DNA of 64,000 nucleotides, from NCBI RefSeq assembly GCF_011045125.1, contig NZ_JAAKZF010000004.1:163958-227957 (forward strand), in the 5' to 3' direction. Below the pieces are notes generated by a model. That model had not been told where the DNA came from. It saw nothing but the letters and a program-made list of their open reading frames with translations, and made no database searches. A program made the translations under genes and the position numbers. Shown here one piece after another: positions 37,669 through 46,381 of the stretch; position 1 is the stretch's first letter; every line of letters begins with the position of its first letter. This stretch comes from Allomesorhizobium camelthorni. GTDB taxonomy: Bacteria > Pseudomonadota > Alphaproteobacteria > Rhizobiales > Rhizobiaceae.

Positions 37669-38726
37669 GCGCCGCCCCGGACCATATCGCCGAGGCTCCG
37701 GCGGCAGACGCCGCGCCGCTGGTCGAGGTCGAAGGGCTGGGCCGCGTCTTCGACCTGTCCAAGCGCTGGCTGAACCGCATTCTCGACGGCAGCGGCAGGG
37801 TGACGCTGACCGCCGTCGACGGCGTCGACATCTCGATCAACCGCGGCGAGACCTATGCGCTGGTCGGGGAATCGGGATCGGGCAAGTCGACCATCGCCAG
37901 GATGGTGGTCGGCCTTTTGCCGCCGACGGCCGGCAGCGTCCATATCGGCGGGGCCGACATATGGGCAGAGAGCGGCGGTGTGCGCCAGCGCCAGATTCGC
38001 CGGCGGATCCAGATGATTTTCCAGGACCCCTTCGCCAGCCTCAACCCGCGCTGGCGCGTCGGCTCGATCGTGGCCGAACCGATCAAGGCGTTCGGCCTGA
38101 TCGCCGACGCCCGCGACCGGGAGGCCCGGGTCGGCGAACTTCTGGCGCTCGTCGGTCTTGATCCGCGCGACGCCGGAAAATTTCCGCATGAATTTTCCGG
38201 CGGCCAGCGGCAGCGCATCGCGATCGCCCGTGCGCTCGCCTCCGAACCCGAATTCATCGTTTGCGACGAGCCGACCTCGGCGCTCGACGTTTCGGTGCAG
38301 GCGCAGGTTCTCAATCTGCTGCGGGAGTTGCAGGAGCGCCTCGGGCTGACCTACCTGTTCATCAGCCACAATCTGGCCGTTGTGCGCCACATGGCGACAA
38401 GGGTGGGCGTTCTCTATCTCGGACGATTGGTCGAGGAAGCGCCGGCGCGTGAACTCTTCGCCGCGCCAAAACATCCCTACACAAGAATGCTGCTCGACGC
38501 CGTTCCCGACATCGGCATGGAAGGCGCTGAGCGCCAGTCGATCGCCGGCGAGATCCCCAATCCGATCAACCCGCCGGCCGGCTGCCACTTCAACCCGCGC
38601 TGCCCGTATGTGATGCCGCATTGCAAGACGACCGTGCCGCCGCTCTACCAGGTGGGCAGCGCCAAGGTGCTCTGTCACCTCTACGCGGACGGCGTCAACG
38701 CCGCCCTCCCGCCGCTAGCGCGCTGA
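37665..38726 (+). CDS. Peptide ABC transporter ATP-binding protein, DppF type
   Basis: The 353-residue ATPase has Walker A GESGSGKST, signature FSGGQRQRI, Walker B FIVCDEPTSALD and a C-terminal extension with NPPAGCHFNPRCPYVMPHC. GTG 37665 overlaps the preceding stop (GTGA), which decides the start; an open frame upstream lies inside the DppD-like gene. It forms a heterodimer with the previous ATPase. Confidence 0.94.
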   Translation: MSAAPDHIAEAPAADAAPLVEVEGLGRVFDLSKRWLNRILDGSGRVTLTAVDGVDISINRGETYALVGESGSGKSTIARMVVGLLPPTAGSVHIGGADIWAESGGVRQRQIRRRIQMIFQDPFASLNPRWRVGSIVAEPIKAFGLIADARDREARVGELLALVGLDPRDAGKFPHEFSGGQRQRIAIARALASEPEFIVCDEPTSALDVSVQAQVLNLLRELQERLGLTYLFISHNLAVVRHMATRVGVLYLGRLVEEAPARELFAAPKHPYTRMLLDAVPDIGMEGAERQSIAGEIPNPINPPAGCHFNPRCPYVMPHCKTTVPPLYQVGSAKVLCHLYADGVNAALPPLAR

Positions 38727-38732
38727 CCCGGT

Positions 38733-39896
38733 TCAAAGCGCGGGCAACGCCGTCTCGACGAGCTTGGCCCAGTAGGACACGCCGATCGGGATGATGTCGT
38801 CGTTGAAGTCGTATTCGGGGTGGTGCAGGTACTGAGTGTCGCCCTGGCCGAGATAGATGAAAGCACCCGGCCTGGCGTCCAGCATGAAGGAGAAGTCCTC
38901 TCCGCCCATGACCTGCGGCGTGTTCATGTCGACCTTGTCGGAGACGAGCCGGGCGACGGAGCCGGCGAACTCGGCTTTCTCGGCATTGTTCGACAGGACC
39001 GGATAGTGACGCTGGTAGTCGAGAGTGGCCTTTGCGCCGAAGGCTGCCGCCGTGTGCTCGACCACTTCCCTCATGCGGTTTTCCAAGAGGTCGCGCACTT
39101 CGGGCGACAAAGTGCGAGCCGTGCCGGTCAGCCGCGCCGTCTGCGGGATGACGTTGAAAGCGTCGCCGGCCTTGAAGGTGGTGACCGAGATCACCGCTGC
39201 CTCGATCGGATCGACATTGCGCGCCACCACCGACTGCAGCGCAGTCATGATGTGCGCGCCGACCAGCGTCGTGTCGATGACGCGTTGCGGACGAGCGGCG
39301 TGGCCGCCCTTGCCCTCGATGTCGATTATGAACATGTCGGCGGCCGCCATCATTGGCCCCGAACGGATCGAAAACTGGCCGACGGGAATGCCCGGCGCGT
39401 TGTGCATGCCGTAGACCTCGTCGATCGCGAAGCGGTCCATCATGCCTTCGTTGACCATTTCACGGCCGCCACCGCCCCCCTCCTCCGCCGGCTGGAATAT
39501 GACCACCGCGGTGCCGTCGAAATTGCGTGTCTCGGCAAGGTAGCGCGCGGCTCCGAGCAACATCGCGGTGTGTCCGTCATGGCCGCAGGCGTGCATCACG
39601 CCTGGCGTCCTAGACATATGGGGCCGCTCGACAATCTCCTGGATCGGCAGCGCATCCATATCGGCGCGCAGGCCAATCGCCTTGCCGCTCGCCGTCTGGC
39701 GGCCTTTGATGACGCCGACCACACCGGTGCGCCCGATGCCGGTAGCGATCTCGTCGACGCCGAACTCCTTCAGCTTCTCGGCCACCAGAGCCGCAGTCCG
39801 GTGGACGTCGAACTGCAGTTCGGGGTGCGCGTGAATGTCGCGCCGCCATTTCGTGATGTCGTCGTGAAACCCCGAAATCCGGTTGATGATAGGCAT
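38733..39896 (-). CDS. M20-family amidohydrolase/carboxypeptidase
   Basis: The 387-residue metallohydrolase resembles hippurate hydrolase, N-acyl amino acid amidohydrolase and IAA-amide hydrolase. Metal and catalytic motifs are IHAHPELQFDVHRT, LRADMDALPIQE, MHACGHDGHTAML, FQPAEEGGGGG and MGGEDFSFML. ATG 39896 was chosen because AGGAG lies 7 bp upstream. It is convergent with the peptide importer (6 bp between stops) and likely hydrolyses an imported N-acyl amino acid or dipeptide. Confidence 0.9.
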   Translation of the reverse strand: MPIINRISGFHDDITKWRRDIHAHPELQFDVHRTAALVAEKLKEFGVDEIATGIGRTGVVGVIKGRQTASGKAIGLRADMDALPIQEIVERPHMSRTPGVMHACGHDGHTAMLLGAARYLAETRNFDGTAVVIFQPAEEGGGGGREMVNEGMMDRFAIDEVYGMHNAPGIPVGQFSIRSGPMMAAADMFIIDIEGKGGHAARPQRVIDTTLVGAHIMTALQSVVARNVDPIEAAVISVTTFKAGDAFNVIPQTARLTGTARTLSPEVRDLLENRMREVVEHTAAAFGAKATLDYQRHYPVLSNNAEKAEFAGSVARLVSDKVDMNTPQVMGGEDFSFMLDARPGAFIYLGQGDTQYLHHPEYDFNDDIIPIGVSYWAKLVETALPAL

Positions 39897-40291
39897 CCGT
39901 TTCTCCTGGCTGGTCATGCGCATCGCGCTAGGCGGGAAGCCGGGACAATGAAGGCGCGCCGGCATGGAGGCAAGTCAATCCATCGCCAAGTCCACGGCGG
40001 TAGTAGAATTCGAACTTTCGAAAACGCCTGAAACGAACCGTGATCTCATTCCTATTGCAGTGCAGCATAGGTGCAATTAAGTTCGCGGCGGCTTCGGTCA
40101 GCGGCGTGGTCTGCAAGCACCATCAGCCGAGTGCAGGAATTCAGGGCGTGCGGATTGCCGCCGCATCAGTTCCGATTGGAGTACGGTTTGGCGCCGGCGG
40201 ACATCCCTCTCATGAATGACGATTTGAGGACGAATACCGTTGTCCCGGTGGTCTGCACTGGGGTCAGCACCAACAAGGCTATTCCCATCGT
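39897..40291. other. Intergenic region before the polysaccharide cluster
   Basis: About 395 bp between divergent M20 and Wzx-like genes. It is less GC-rich than the flanking genes. A dyad ATTGCA...TGCAAT (about 40054-40077) and TTCGAA repeats near 40010-40021 may mark promoter or operator sequence. A 74-codon frame (40071-40295, GTG start) ends in an ATGA overlap with the Wzx-like start, but I recognise nothing in it. Confidence 0.4.
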
Positions 40292-41776
40292 ATGACCAGC
40301 ATCAGCGGTCGGCTAATCAAGGGAAGCATGTGGCTAAGCCTGTCCCGGGCGATCGTGAACGGGCTGGCGACGCTGAGCACCATCGTGCTGGCGTGGTACC
40401 TAGCGCCCGCCGATTTCGGCGTCGTCGCGCTGGGCACGACCATGCTGCTGATCGTCAGCACCGTCACCGAGCTCTCACTCACCCAGGCGCTCATCCGTCA
40501 CGAGGCGCCCAAGGAATCGCATTTCAGCGCCGCCTGGACGCTCAACGCCACACGCGGGCTGCTCCTTTGCCTTCTCTTTGCGGCCTGCGCCTATCCGGCG
40601 TCCAGGCTGTTCGAGGAGCCGAGGCTCGCCGGCGTCATGATCGCCCTGGGCTTCAGCATGCTGCTGGGCGGCCTGACCAACCCGCGCCTGATCATGCTTC
40701 AGCGCGAGTTGATCTTCTGGCAGGAGTTCGTGCTCAGCGTCTCGCAGAAGCTGACCGGCTTCATCGCGGCGGTGGCGATCGCGATAATCTATCAGAGCTA
40801 TTGGGCGCTGGTGGTCGGGACGCTGGTGACCCAGGCCACAAATGTCATCATCTCCTATCTTGTGCTGCCGTTCCGGCCCAGGATCACCTTCCAGCACATA
40901 CGGGAGTTCTTTTCCTTCTCCGCGTGGCTGACGGCGGGCCAGATCGTCAACACGCTCAACTGGCGTTTCGACTATCTGCTGGTCGGCAAGATGCTCGGCG
41001 GCACGGCGCTCGGCTATTATTCGGTCGGCTCCAATCTTGCCATGATGCCGACGCGCGAAGCGACCGCGCCGCTTATGCAGACGATCTATCCCGGCTTCTC
41101 CAGCATTCGCGACGATCCGGCGAGACTCGCCGCCGCCTACCAGCGCGTGCAGGCGCTGGTCGCCGCGATCGCTCTTCCCGCCGGCATCGGGGTCGCGGTG
41201 GTCGCAGACCCGCTGGTCAGGCTGGCGCTTGGGGAGAAATGGGCGCCGATCATCTTCATCATTCAGTCGCTCGCCTCGGTTTTCGCGCTGCAGACGCTGG
41301 GCTCGCTGGTGCAGCCGCTCGGCATGGCCAAGGGCGAGACGCGGCTTTTGTTCATCCGCGACACGCAGATGCTGTGCGTCCGCGTTCCCATCATGATAGC
41401 CGGGCTGATGCTCGCCGGCCTTCAGGGGGTCATCATCGGCCGCGTGTTCACCGGGCTGTTCAGCGCGTTCGTCAACATGATCCTCGTGCGGCGCTTTATC
41501 GGCGTCACGGTATTGAAGCAACTCTCGGCCAATATGCGGGCGCTGACGAGCATCGCAGTGATGGCGGCAGGCGTGGTGCTCGCGTCCAGCTACCTGCCCC
41601 ACACGGCCGAGAAAATCATGCTGGCGGAGCAGTTGGCGATGCTGGTTGCGCTGGGCGCCGTCCTTTATTGCGGGTCGACTTTCCTGCTCTGGATATTGAT
41701 GAGGCGCCCGGCCGGACCCGAGACGGAGATCCAGAAGATACTGGGCAAAGTCCTGTCCAAAGTTCGCCCAGCTTGA
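40292..41776 (+). CDS. Polysaccharide exporter/flippase, Wzx/WzxC-like
   Basis: The 494-residue inner-membrane protein has about 12-14 hydrophobic helices and motifs of the MOP-superfamily lipopolysaccharide/exopolysaccharide flippases: RAIVNGLATLSTIVLAWYLAPADFGVVALGTT at the N-terminus, NWRFDYLLVGKMLGGTALGYYSVGSNLAMMP in the middle. It probably flips a lipid-linked repeat unit across the membrane. It heads a cluster with pyruvyltransferase, sulfotransferase and glycosyltransferase genes on the same strand. Confidence 0.9.
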   Translation: MTSISGRLIKGSMWLSLSRAIVNGLATLSTIVLAWYLAPADFGVVALGTTMLLIVSTVTELSLTQALIRHEAPKESHFSAAWTLNATRGLLLCLLFAACAYPASRLFEEPRLAGVMIALGFSMLLGGLTNPRLIMLQRELIFWQEFVLSVSQKLTGFIAAVAIAIIYQSYWALVVGTLVTQATNVIISYLVLPFRPRITFQHIREFFSFSAWLTAGQIVNTLNWRFDYLLVGKMLGGTALGYYSVGSNLAMMPTREATAPLMQTIYPGFSSIRDDPARLAAAYQRVQALVAAIALPAGIGVAVVADPLVRLALGEKWAPIIFIIQSLASVFALQTLGSLVQPLGMAKGETRLLFIRDTQMLCVRVPIMIAGLMLAGLQGVIIGRVFTGLFSAFVNMILVRRFIGVTVLKQLSANMRALTSIAVMAAGVVLASSYLPHTAEKIMLAEQLAMLVALGAVLYCGSTFLLWILMRRPAGPETEIQKILGKVLSKVRPA

Positions 41777-41841
41777 AGACTACAGGGCAATTCCTGCCGC
41801 CGCCAACCCGCCGCCCTACCAGCCAGATGGAGATGAAAAAA

Positions 41842-42849
41842 ATGCCTGCAGAATCAAATCTGGACGTGATCGCCAGGTTGCAGGGCGTCGTACATGACTG
41901 CCTGAAAGACTATGTCTCCGATGGCGAGCCGGTGGCGATGGTCGATTTCCCGGACTACAAGAATGTCGGCGATTCTGCCATCTGGCTGGGCCAGATAGCC
42001 TACCTTTCATCCCGGCTCAAAAAGAGCCCGTCATATATATCGTCGTTGCAGGACCATTCGCACGACAGGCTCGACGAGGCGATGCCGTCCGGGCCGATCC
42101 TCATCACCGGGGGAGGAACGTTCGGGGACATCTGGCCGGGACACCAGGAGCTTCGCGAGAGCATTCTGGAGCGCTGGCCCGGCCGTCTGGTCGTGCAACT
42201 GCCGCAGTCCATTCATTACAAGTCGCAAGAGCACGCCGACCGGATGGCGCGGGCAATCGCGCGCCACAAGAATTTCGTCCTGCTCGTGCGCGACGAGGAG
42301 TCGAAGGAATTCGCGGAAAAGCACTTCGATTGCCGGGTGCATCTTTGTCCGGACATGGCGTTCTGCATCGGCCCGATCCAGCCATTGGCGGCTTCGCAAT
42401 TCCCCGTGCTGGCCATGCTGCGGGCGGATAAGGAAAAGGCCTCGCACTATGACTTTTCCGCCTATCCCGACATCCCTGTGGAGGACTGGATCAGCGAGTC
42501 CCGCACGCCCGTCCGCATCGCCAAGGCGCTCGGTGCGGCGAAGGTGGCCGTTTCGTTCAATCCCGAGCGGATCAGGGGCGCCAAGCTCGAAGCGGCGGCG
42601 CACAACCGCTTCCGGCGCGGCATAAGACAGATCTCTCGCGGGCGAGCGATCGTGACCGATCGCCTGCACGTGCACATCTGTGCGCTGCTGCTCGGGCGGC
42701 CGCACGCCGTGCTCGACAACAGCTACGGCAAGGTGCGGCGCTTCATGAACGCGTTCTCCGGCGGGACCGATCTCTCGTACAAGGCGGCGTCGCTCGACGA
42801 CGGGATCGCCTGGGCGCGCCATCAGGCCAGCATGGGAGCCGCCGCATGA
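41842..42849 (+). CDS. Polysaccharide pyruvyltransferase family protein, ExoV-like
   Basis: The 335-residue protein matches the PS_pyruv_trans family: VDFPDYKNVGDSAIWLGQ near residues 38-55, ILITGGGTFGDIWPGHQE, LVVQLPQSIHYKS, LLVRDEESKEFAE and VTDRLHVHICALLLGRPHAVLDNSYGKV. It is expected to add a pyruvate ketal to a sugar of an exopolysaccharide. ATG 41842 with GGAG 9 bp upstream is preferred; ATGs at 41827 and 41833 are alternatives. Its C-terminal coding sequence has a diverged copy 0.8 kb downstream (43593-43642). Its stop overlaps an ATG at 42846. Confidence 0.88.
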   Translation: MPAESNLDVIARLQGVVHDCLKDYVSDGEPVAMVDFPDYKNVGDSAIWLGQIAYLSSRLKKSPSYISSLQDHSHDRLDEAMPSGPILITGGGTFGDIWPGHQELRESILERWPGRLVVQLPQSIHYKSQEHADRMARAIARHKNFVLLVRDEESKEFAEKHFDCRVHLCPDMAFCIGPIQPLAASQFPVLAMLRADKEKASHYDFSAYPDIPVEDWISESRTPVRIAKALGAAKVAVSFNPERIRGAKLEAAAHNRFRRGIRQISRGRAIVTDRLHVHICALLLGRPHAVLDNSYGKVRRFMNAFSGGTDLSYKAASLDDGIAWARHQASMGAAA

Positions 42850-42987
42850 CGCGGCAGTCAATGGCGGGAAGGCGGGACCTGGAAATGTCGAGACGCAGCC
42901 TGGCGAAGCTGAGCTGCTACGCACGGGCATCAATATTACAGTCTCAGGCTAACACGATCGTTGACCATACAATGGAGGACAGAAAGA

Positions 42988-43590
42988 ATGTCCAAGATCT
43001 TCGGAATCGGTTGGGCCAAGACGGGAACCACGACCCTGGGTCATTGCTTCAGAACCCTGGGCTTCAATCATCAAAGTCAGGATTTGAGTCTCGTCGATGG
43101 CATCCCAAAGGATGACCTTTCGAGAATAATGGCGCTCGCGCAACAAAAGGAGACTTTCGAGGATTGGCCGTGGATCATCCTGTACAAGGAATTGGACGAG
43201 GCTTTCCCCAACAGCCGCTTTGTTCTCACCGTACGGGATACGGAAAAATGGGTTCGAAGCTACACGAACATGCTGGCCAATAAAGGAACCGCATCTGAAA
43301 GCACGAACAGGATTCGTCAAATATTGTATGGATTGCCGTTTCCCGACGTAACCGAAGCGCAACTCATCGAGAGGTGTCAAAGGCACAATCAGGAAGTGCA
43401 ACTTTACTTCCGCGACCGCCCGGAAGATTTGCTCATCGTGGATTGGGAACGGGGTGACGGGTGGAAGGAGCTCTGTGATTTCCTGGGGCGGGAGGTTCCT
43501 CGCGAGCCGTTTCCTCACGCGAACAAAGGCAAGTATTCGTCTCAATCCATGATGAGGCGCGTTTTGACCAAAGTGATGGCGAGAGGTTGA
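42988..43590 (+). CDS. Sulfotransferase family protein, low-GC insertion
   Basis: The 200-residue protein starts with the PAPS-binding loop FGIGWAKTGTTTLG (residues 4-17) and has the 3'-phosphate motif RFVLTVRDTEKWVRSY, as in small Sulfotransfer_4-type sulfotransferases; LLIVDWERGDGWKELCDFLG is also typical. ATG 42988 has GGAGG 9 bp upstream. Hand counts of three 60-bp blocks gave 47-48% GC against about 63% in the upstream pyruvyltransferase, so it was probably acquired. It is flanked by leftovers of an older gene. It may sulfate the polysaccharide made by the cluster. Confidence 0.85.
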   Translation: MSKIFGIGWAKTGTTTLGHCFRTLGFNHQSQDLSLVDGIPKDDLSRIMALAQQKETFEDWPWIILYKELDEAFPNSRFVLTVRDTEKWVRSYTNMLANKGTASESTNRIRQILYGLPFPDVTEAQLIERCQRHNQEVQLYFRDRPEDLLIVDWERGDGWKELCDFLGREVPREPFPHANKGKYSSQSMMRRVLTKVMARG

Positions 43591-43706
43591 CCAAAGTGGC
43601 GCCCCTCGACGGCGGGATCGCCTGGGCACGCCGCCAGGTGACCCTTTCGGGCCGGCGAATGATGCGGGAAGTACAAACAAGCATCTGCAGAAGTGGAAAT
43701 CAATGA
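43590..43706 (+). pseudogene. C-terminal remnant of a second pyruvyltransferase-like gene
   Basis: In frame from 43590 the sequence encodes KVAPLDGGIAWARRQVT, which aligns with KAASLDDGIAWARHQAS at the end of the pyruvyltransferase (42781-42830); by eye about 39 of 50 bases agree. The frame continues to a TGA at 43704-43706 that overlaps the glycosyltransferase start as ATGA, a normal operon junction. No start codon or ribosome site fits it. It reads as the tail of a gene whose body was replaced by the sulfotransferase segment. Confidence 0.65.
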
Positions 43707-44527
43707 CCCTCCTCACCTTCATCATTCCCGTCCGCCATCAGGTCAATGCCCGCGATTGGAGCCTGCTCAAGGCGAACCTGACGCAAACCATCGCCTCGAT
43801 CTCGAACCAGACCAATGGTGATTGGCGCGGCGTCATCGTGGCGAACGAGGGCGCCGACCTGCCCGACCTGCCGCCCCGCTTCAGCGTCGAGCGCGTCACC
43901 TTTCCTCCAAACGATATGCACGAGATCGGCAAGTCAGGCAGCATCAAGGACGTCTACGACGCCTTCCGCGCCGACAAGGGACGCCGCGTGCTGAAGGGAA
44001 TGCTCGCCGCCCGCGACAGCCGCTTCTTCATGATCGTCGACGACGACGACTTCGTAAGCGCCAGGATCGTCCAATACGTATCGGAAAATCCCGATGCGAA
44101 CGGATGGACCATCAACCGCGGCTATATTTGGGACGACGGTGGCAAGCTCCTGTTGGGGTATGACGATTTCGACCATCTCTGCGGAACGTCGTTGATTATC
44201 CGATCGGACCTTTATGGCGTGCCGGAGCGCTTCGAGGACGCCTCGCTCGATTGGATCAAGTCGATGCTCGGCAGCCATGTCCGCATCGCCGACATCCTCG
44301 CCGAACGTGGAACGCCGCTGGCGCCGCTGCCATTCCGCGGCGCTGTCTACCGCGTTGCCCACAGAGGGTCGCACAGCAAGGCGCCGAGTCTCCTCGTCAA
44401 ATATTTTCTGAGTTGGGAGGCGATGAAGCGGCCGAGACGGCTGCTTAGACACTTGAGCAAGCTCCGGCTGGTCGGCGAGACTGCAAGGCAGGAGTTTTTC
44501 GGCATGCCCGCCTCGCCCAACGCCTGA
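43703..44527 (+). CDS. Glycosyltransferase family 2-like protein
   Basis: The 274-residue protein has a GT-A type start (LLTFIIPVRHQVNARDWSLLKANL) and an acidic DDDDF motif (FFMIVDDDDFVSARIV, about residues 110-125) in the place of the metal-binding DXD. NRGYIWDDGG and LCGTSLIIRSDLYG look like acceptor-site segments. No membrane helix is evident, so it is cytosolic. It is the last gene of the polysaccharide cluster. Sugar donor and acceptor are unknown. Confidence 0.8.
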   Translation: MTLLTFIIPVRHQVNARDWSLLKANLTQTIASISNQTNGDWRGVIVANEGADLPDLPPRFSVERVTFPPNDMHEIGKSGSIKDVYDAFRADKGRRVLKGMLAARDSRFFMIVDDDDFVSARIVQYVSENPDANGWTINRGYIWDDGGKLLLGYDDFDHLCGTSLIIRSDLYGVPERFEDASLDWIKSMLGSHVRIADILAERGTPLAPLPFRGAVYRVAHRGSHSKAPSLLVKYFLSWEAMKRPRRLLRHLSKLRLVGETARQEFFGMPASPNA

Positions 44528-44611
44528 GCACCACGCGATCCTTTTGATGCCGGGGCAACGGGCAGGACACCGCTCAGCGGTTAGTCAGGGCCATGCCGCC
44601 CCTGTTCCGCC

Positions 44612-46381
44612 TCAGTGAGAATCTTTCGGCACGGCGTTGCCGCGCACTCCCTTGAGGAAGTCGAAATCGGCACCGGTATCCGCCCCCGTCACGTGGTCGT
44701 GGTAGAGCATGGCATATCCGCTTTCGGGCCGCCTGACCGGGTTTTTCCAATCCCTGAGCCGCCGCTCGATCTCGTCTTCCGGCACGTCGAGATGCAGCCG
44801 CCGGTTCGGCACATCGACTTCGATGACATCGCCGTTGCGCACGATGGCCAGCGGCCCGCCGGCCGCCGCCTCCGGGCTCGTATGCAGGATCACCGTGCCG
44901 TAAGCGGTTCCGGACATGCGCGCATCCGAAATGCGGATCATGTCCGTTATGCCCTTCTTCAGCACTTTTGGCGGCAGACCCATATTGCCGACCTCGGCCA
45001 TGCCCGGATAGCCGCGCGGCCCGCAGTTCTTCAGCACCATCACGCAGGTCTCGTCTATGTCGAGATCGGGGTCGTTGATCTTCTTCTTGTAGTCGTCGAT
45101 GTCCTCGAAGACGACGGCGCGGCCGCGATGGACCATCAGTGCAGGCGTCGCTGCGGAAGGCTTCAGAACCGCGCCCTTCGGCGCGAGATTTCCGCGCAGC
45201 ACCGCGATGCCGCCCTGCTGCGTCAACGCCCTGTCGACCGGCAGTATGACGTCCTCGTTCCAGTTTGTGACATCCTTGACCTCCTCCCATTGCGTCTGGC
45301 CGGAAACCGTCAGCGCATCCTTGTGCAGCAATCCGGATTCGCCGAGCCGTTTCAGCACGACGGGAAGCCCGCCGGCATAGAAGAACTCCTCCATCAGATA
45401 TTTCCCGGACGGCATCAGATTGACGATGGTCGGGACGTCGCGGCCGAGCCGATCCCAGTCGTCGAGCGTCAGATCTACACCGGCGCGGCCGGCAAGGGCC
45501 AGCAAATGCACCACGGCGTTGGTCGAGCCGCCGATGGCGCCGTTTGTGCGGATCGCGTTCTCGAATGCCGCATACGTCAGAATGTTCGAGGGCTTCAGAT
45601 CGTCCTTGACCATCTGCACGATGCGCCGGCCAGTGAGCTGAGCCATAACCCGCCTGCGGCTATCGACGGCGGGGATGGCGGCGTTGCCCGAGAGCGCCAT
45701 GCCGAGCGCCTCGGCCATGGAGGCCATGGTGGAGGCGGTGCCCATCGTGTTGCAGGAACCGGGCGAGCGGCTCATCGCCTGCTCGGCATCGAGGAAATCG
45801 CTCTGGCTCATCGTGCCGGCCTTGATCGCCTCCGACATCTGCCAGAGCGCAGTACCGGAGCCGACGCGCTCGTTGCGGAACCAGCCATTGAGCATCGGCC
45901 CGCCGGTGACGGCGATGGCGGGAATGTCGACGGAAGCAGCGCCCATCAGGAGAGCCGGCGTGGTCTTGTCGCAGCCGACCATCAGCACCACGCCGTCGAG
46001 CGGGTTAGCCCGCAGCGCCTCCTCGACATCCATCGACGCAAGATTGCGGTACATCATGGCGGTCGGGCGCAGAGCGCTCTCGCCGGTGGAGAATACCGGG
46101 AATTCCAGCGGCAGCCCGCCAGCCTCGTAAATGCCGTGCTTCACGCGTTGCGCGAGATCACGCAGATGCGCATTGCAGGGCGTCAGTTCCGACCAGGTGT
46201 TGCATATGCCGATGACCGGGCGGCCGTCGAACAGGTCGGCCGGCAGTCCCTGGTTCTTCATCCAGGAGCGGTGATAGATGTGGTCGCGCGACGTACCGCC
46301 AAACCATTCGTGGGAACGCAGCTTTCGCGGCCAAATTGCAGGCGTGAATCTGCCCTGGTTGGGCTTGCTTTGGATCGTCAT
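44612..46381 (-). CDS. IlvD/Edd-family sugar-acid dehydratase (L-arabinonate dehydratase-like)
   Basis: The 589-residue iron-sulfur dehydratase has cluster cysteines at about Cys60 (GICNTWSE), Cys137 (VGCDKTTPA) and Cys210 (SPGSCNTMGTA), as in the [2Fe-2S] enzymes of this family such as Rhizobium L-arabinonate dehydratase. ISDARMSGTAYGTVILH is the C-terminal active-site loop. It should convert a pentonate or hexonate to a 2-keto-3-deoxy acid. It is the last gene of the furanose-importer operon, overlapping the GntR gene by 4 bp, which favours L-arabinonate, D-galactonate or a close relative over branched-chain amino acid synthesis. Confidence 0.88.
   Translation of the reverse strand: MTIQSKPNQGRFTPAIWPRKLRSHEWFGGTSRDHIYHRSWMKNQGLPADLFDGRPVIGICNTWSELTPCNAHLRDLAQRVKHGIYEAGGLPLEFPVFSTGESALRPTAMMYRNLASMDVEEALRANPLDGVVLMVGCDKTTPALLMGAASVDIPAIAVTGGPMLNGWFRNERVGSGTALWQMSEAIKAGTMSQSDFLDAEQAMSRSPGSCNTMGTASTMASMAEALGMALSGNAAIPAVDSRRRVMAQLTGRRIVQMVKDDLKPSNILTYAAFENAIRTNGAIGGSTNAVVHLLALAGRAGVDLTLDDWDRLGRDVPTIVNLMPSGKYLMEEFFYAGGLPVVLKRLGESGLLHKDALTVSGQTQWEEVKDVTNWNEDVILPVDRALTQQGGIAVLRGNLAPKGAVLKPSAATPALMVHRGRAVVFEDIDDYKKKINDPDLDIDETCVMVLKNCGPRGYPGMAEVGNMGLPPKVLKKGITDMIRISDARMSGTAYGTVILHTSPEAAAGGPLAIVRNGDVIEVDVPNRRLHLDVPEDEIERRLRDWKNPVRRPESGYAMLYHDHVTGADTGADFDFLKGVRGNAVPKDSH

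Noticed and set aside
40071..40295. Possible 74-codon gene ending in an ATGA overlap with the Wzx-like gene
   Set aside because: It starts at a GTG without a convincing ribosome site and has no recognisable sequence; the overlap may be chance. It could be the tail of a lost gene, but I cannot support it.
42846..43115. Open frame starting in the pyruvyltransferase stop (ATGA) and running into the sulfotransferase gene
   Set aside because: It reads the sulfotransferase region in a wrong frame. Only its first part (42846 to about 42960) may be the start of a lost gene; it was not called as a CDS.
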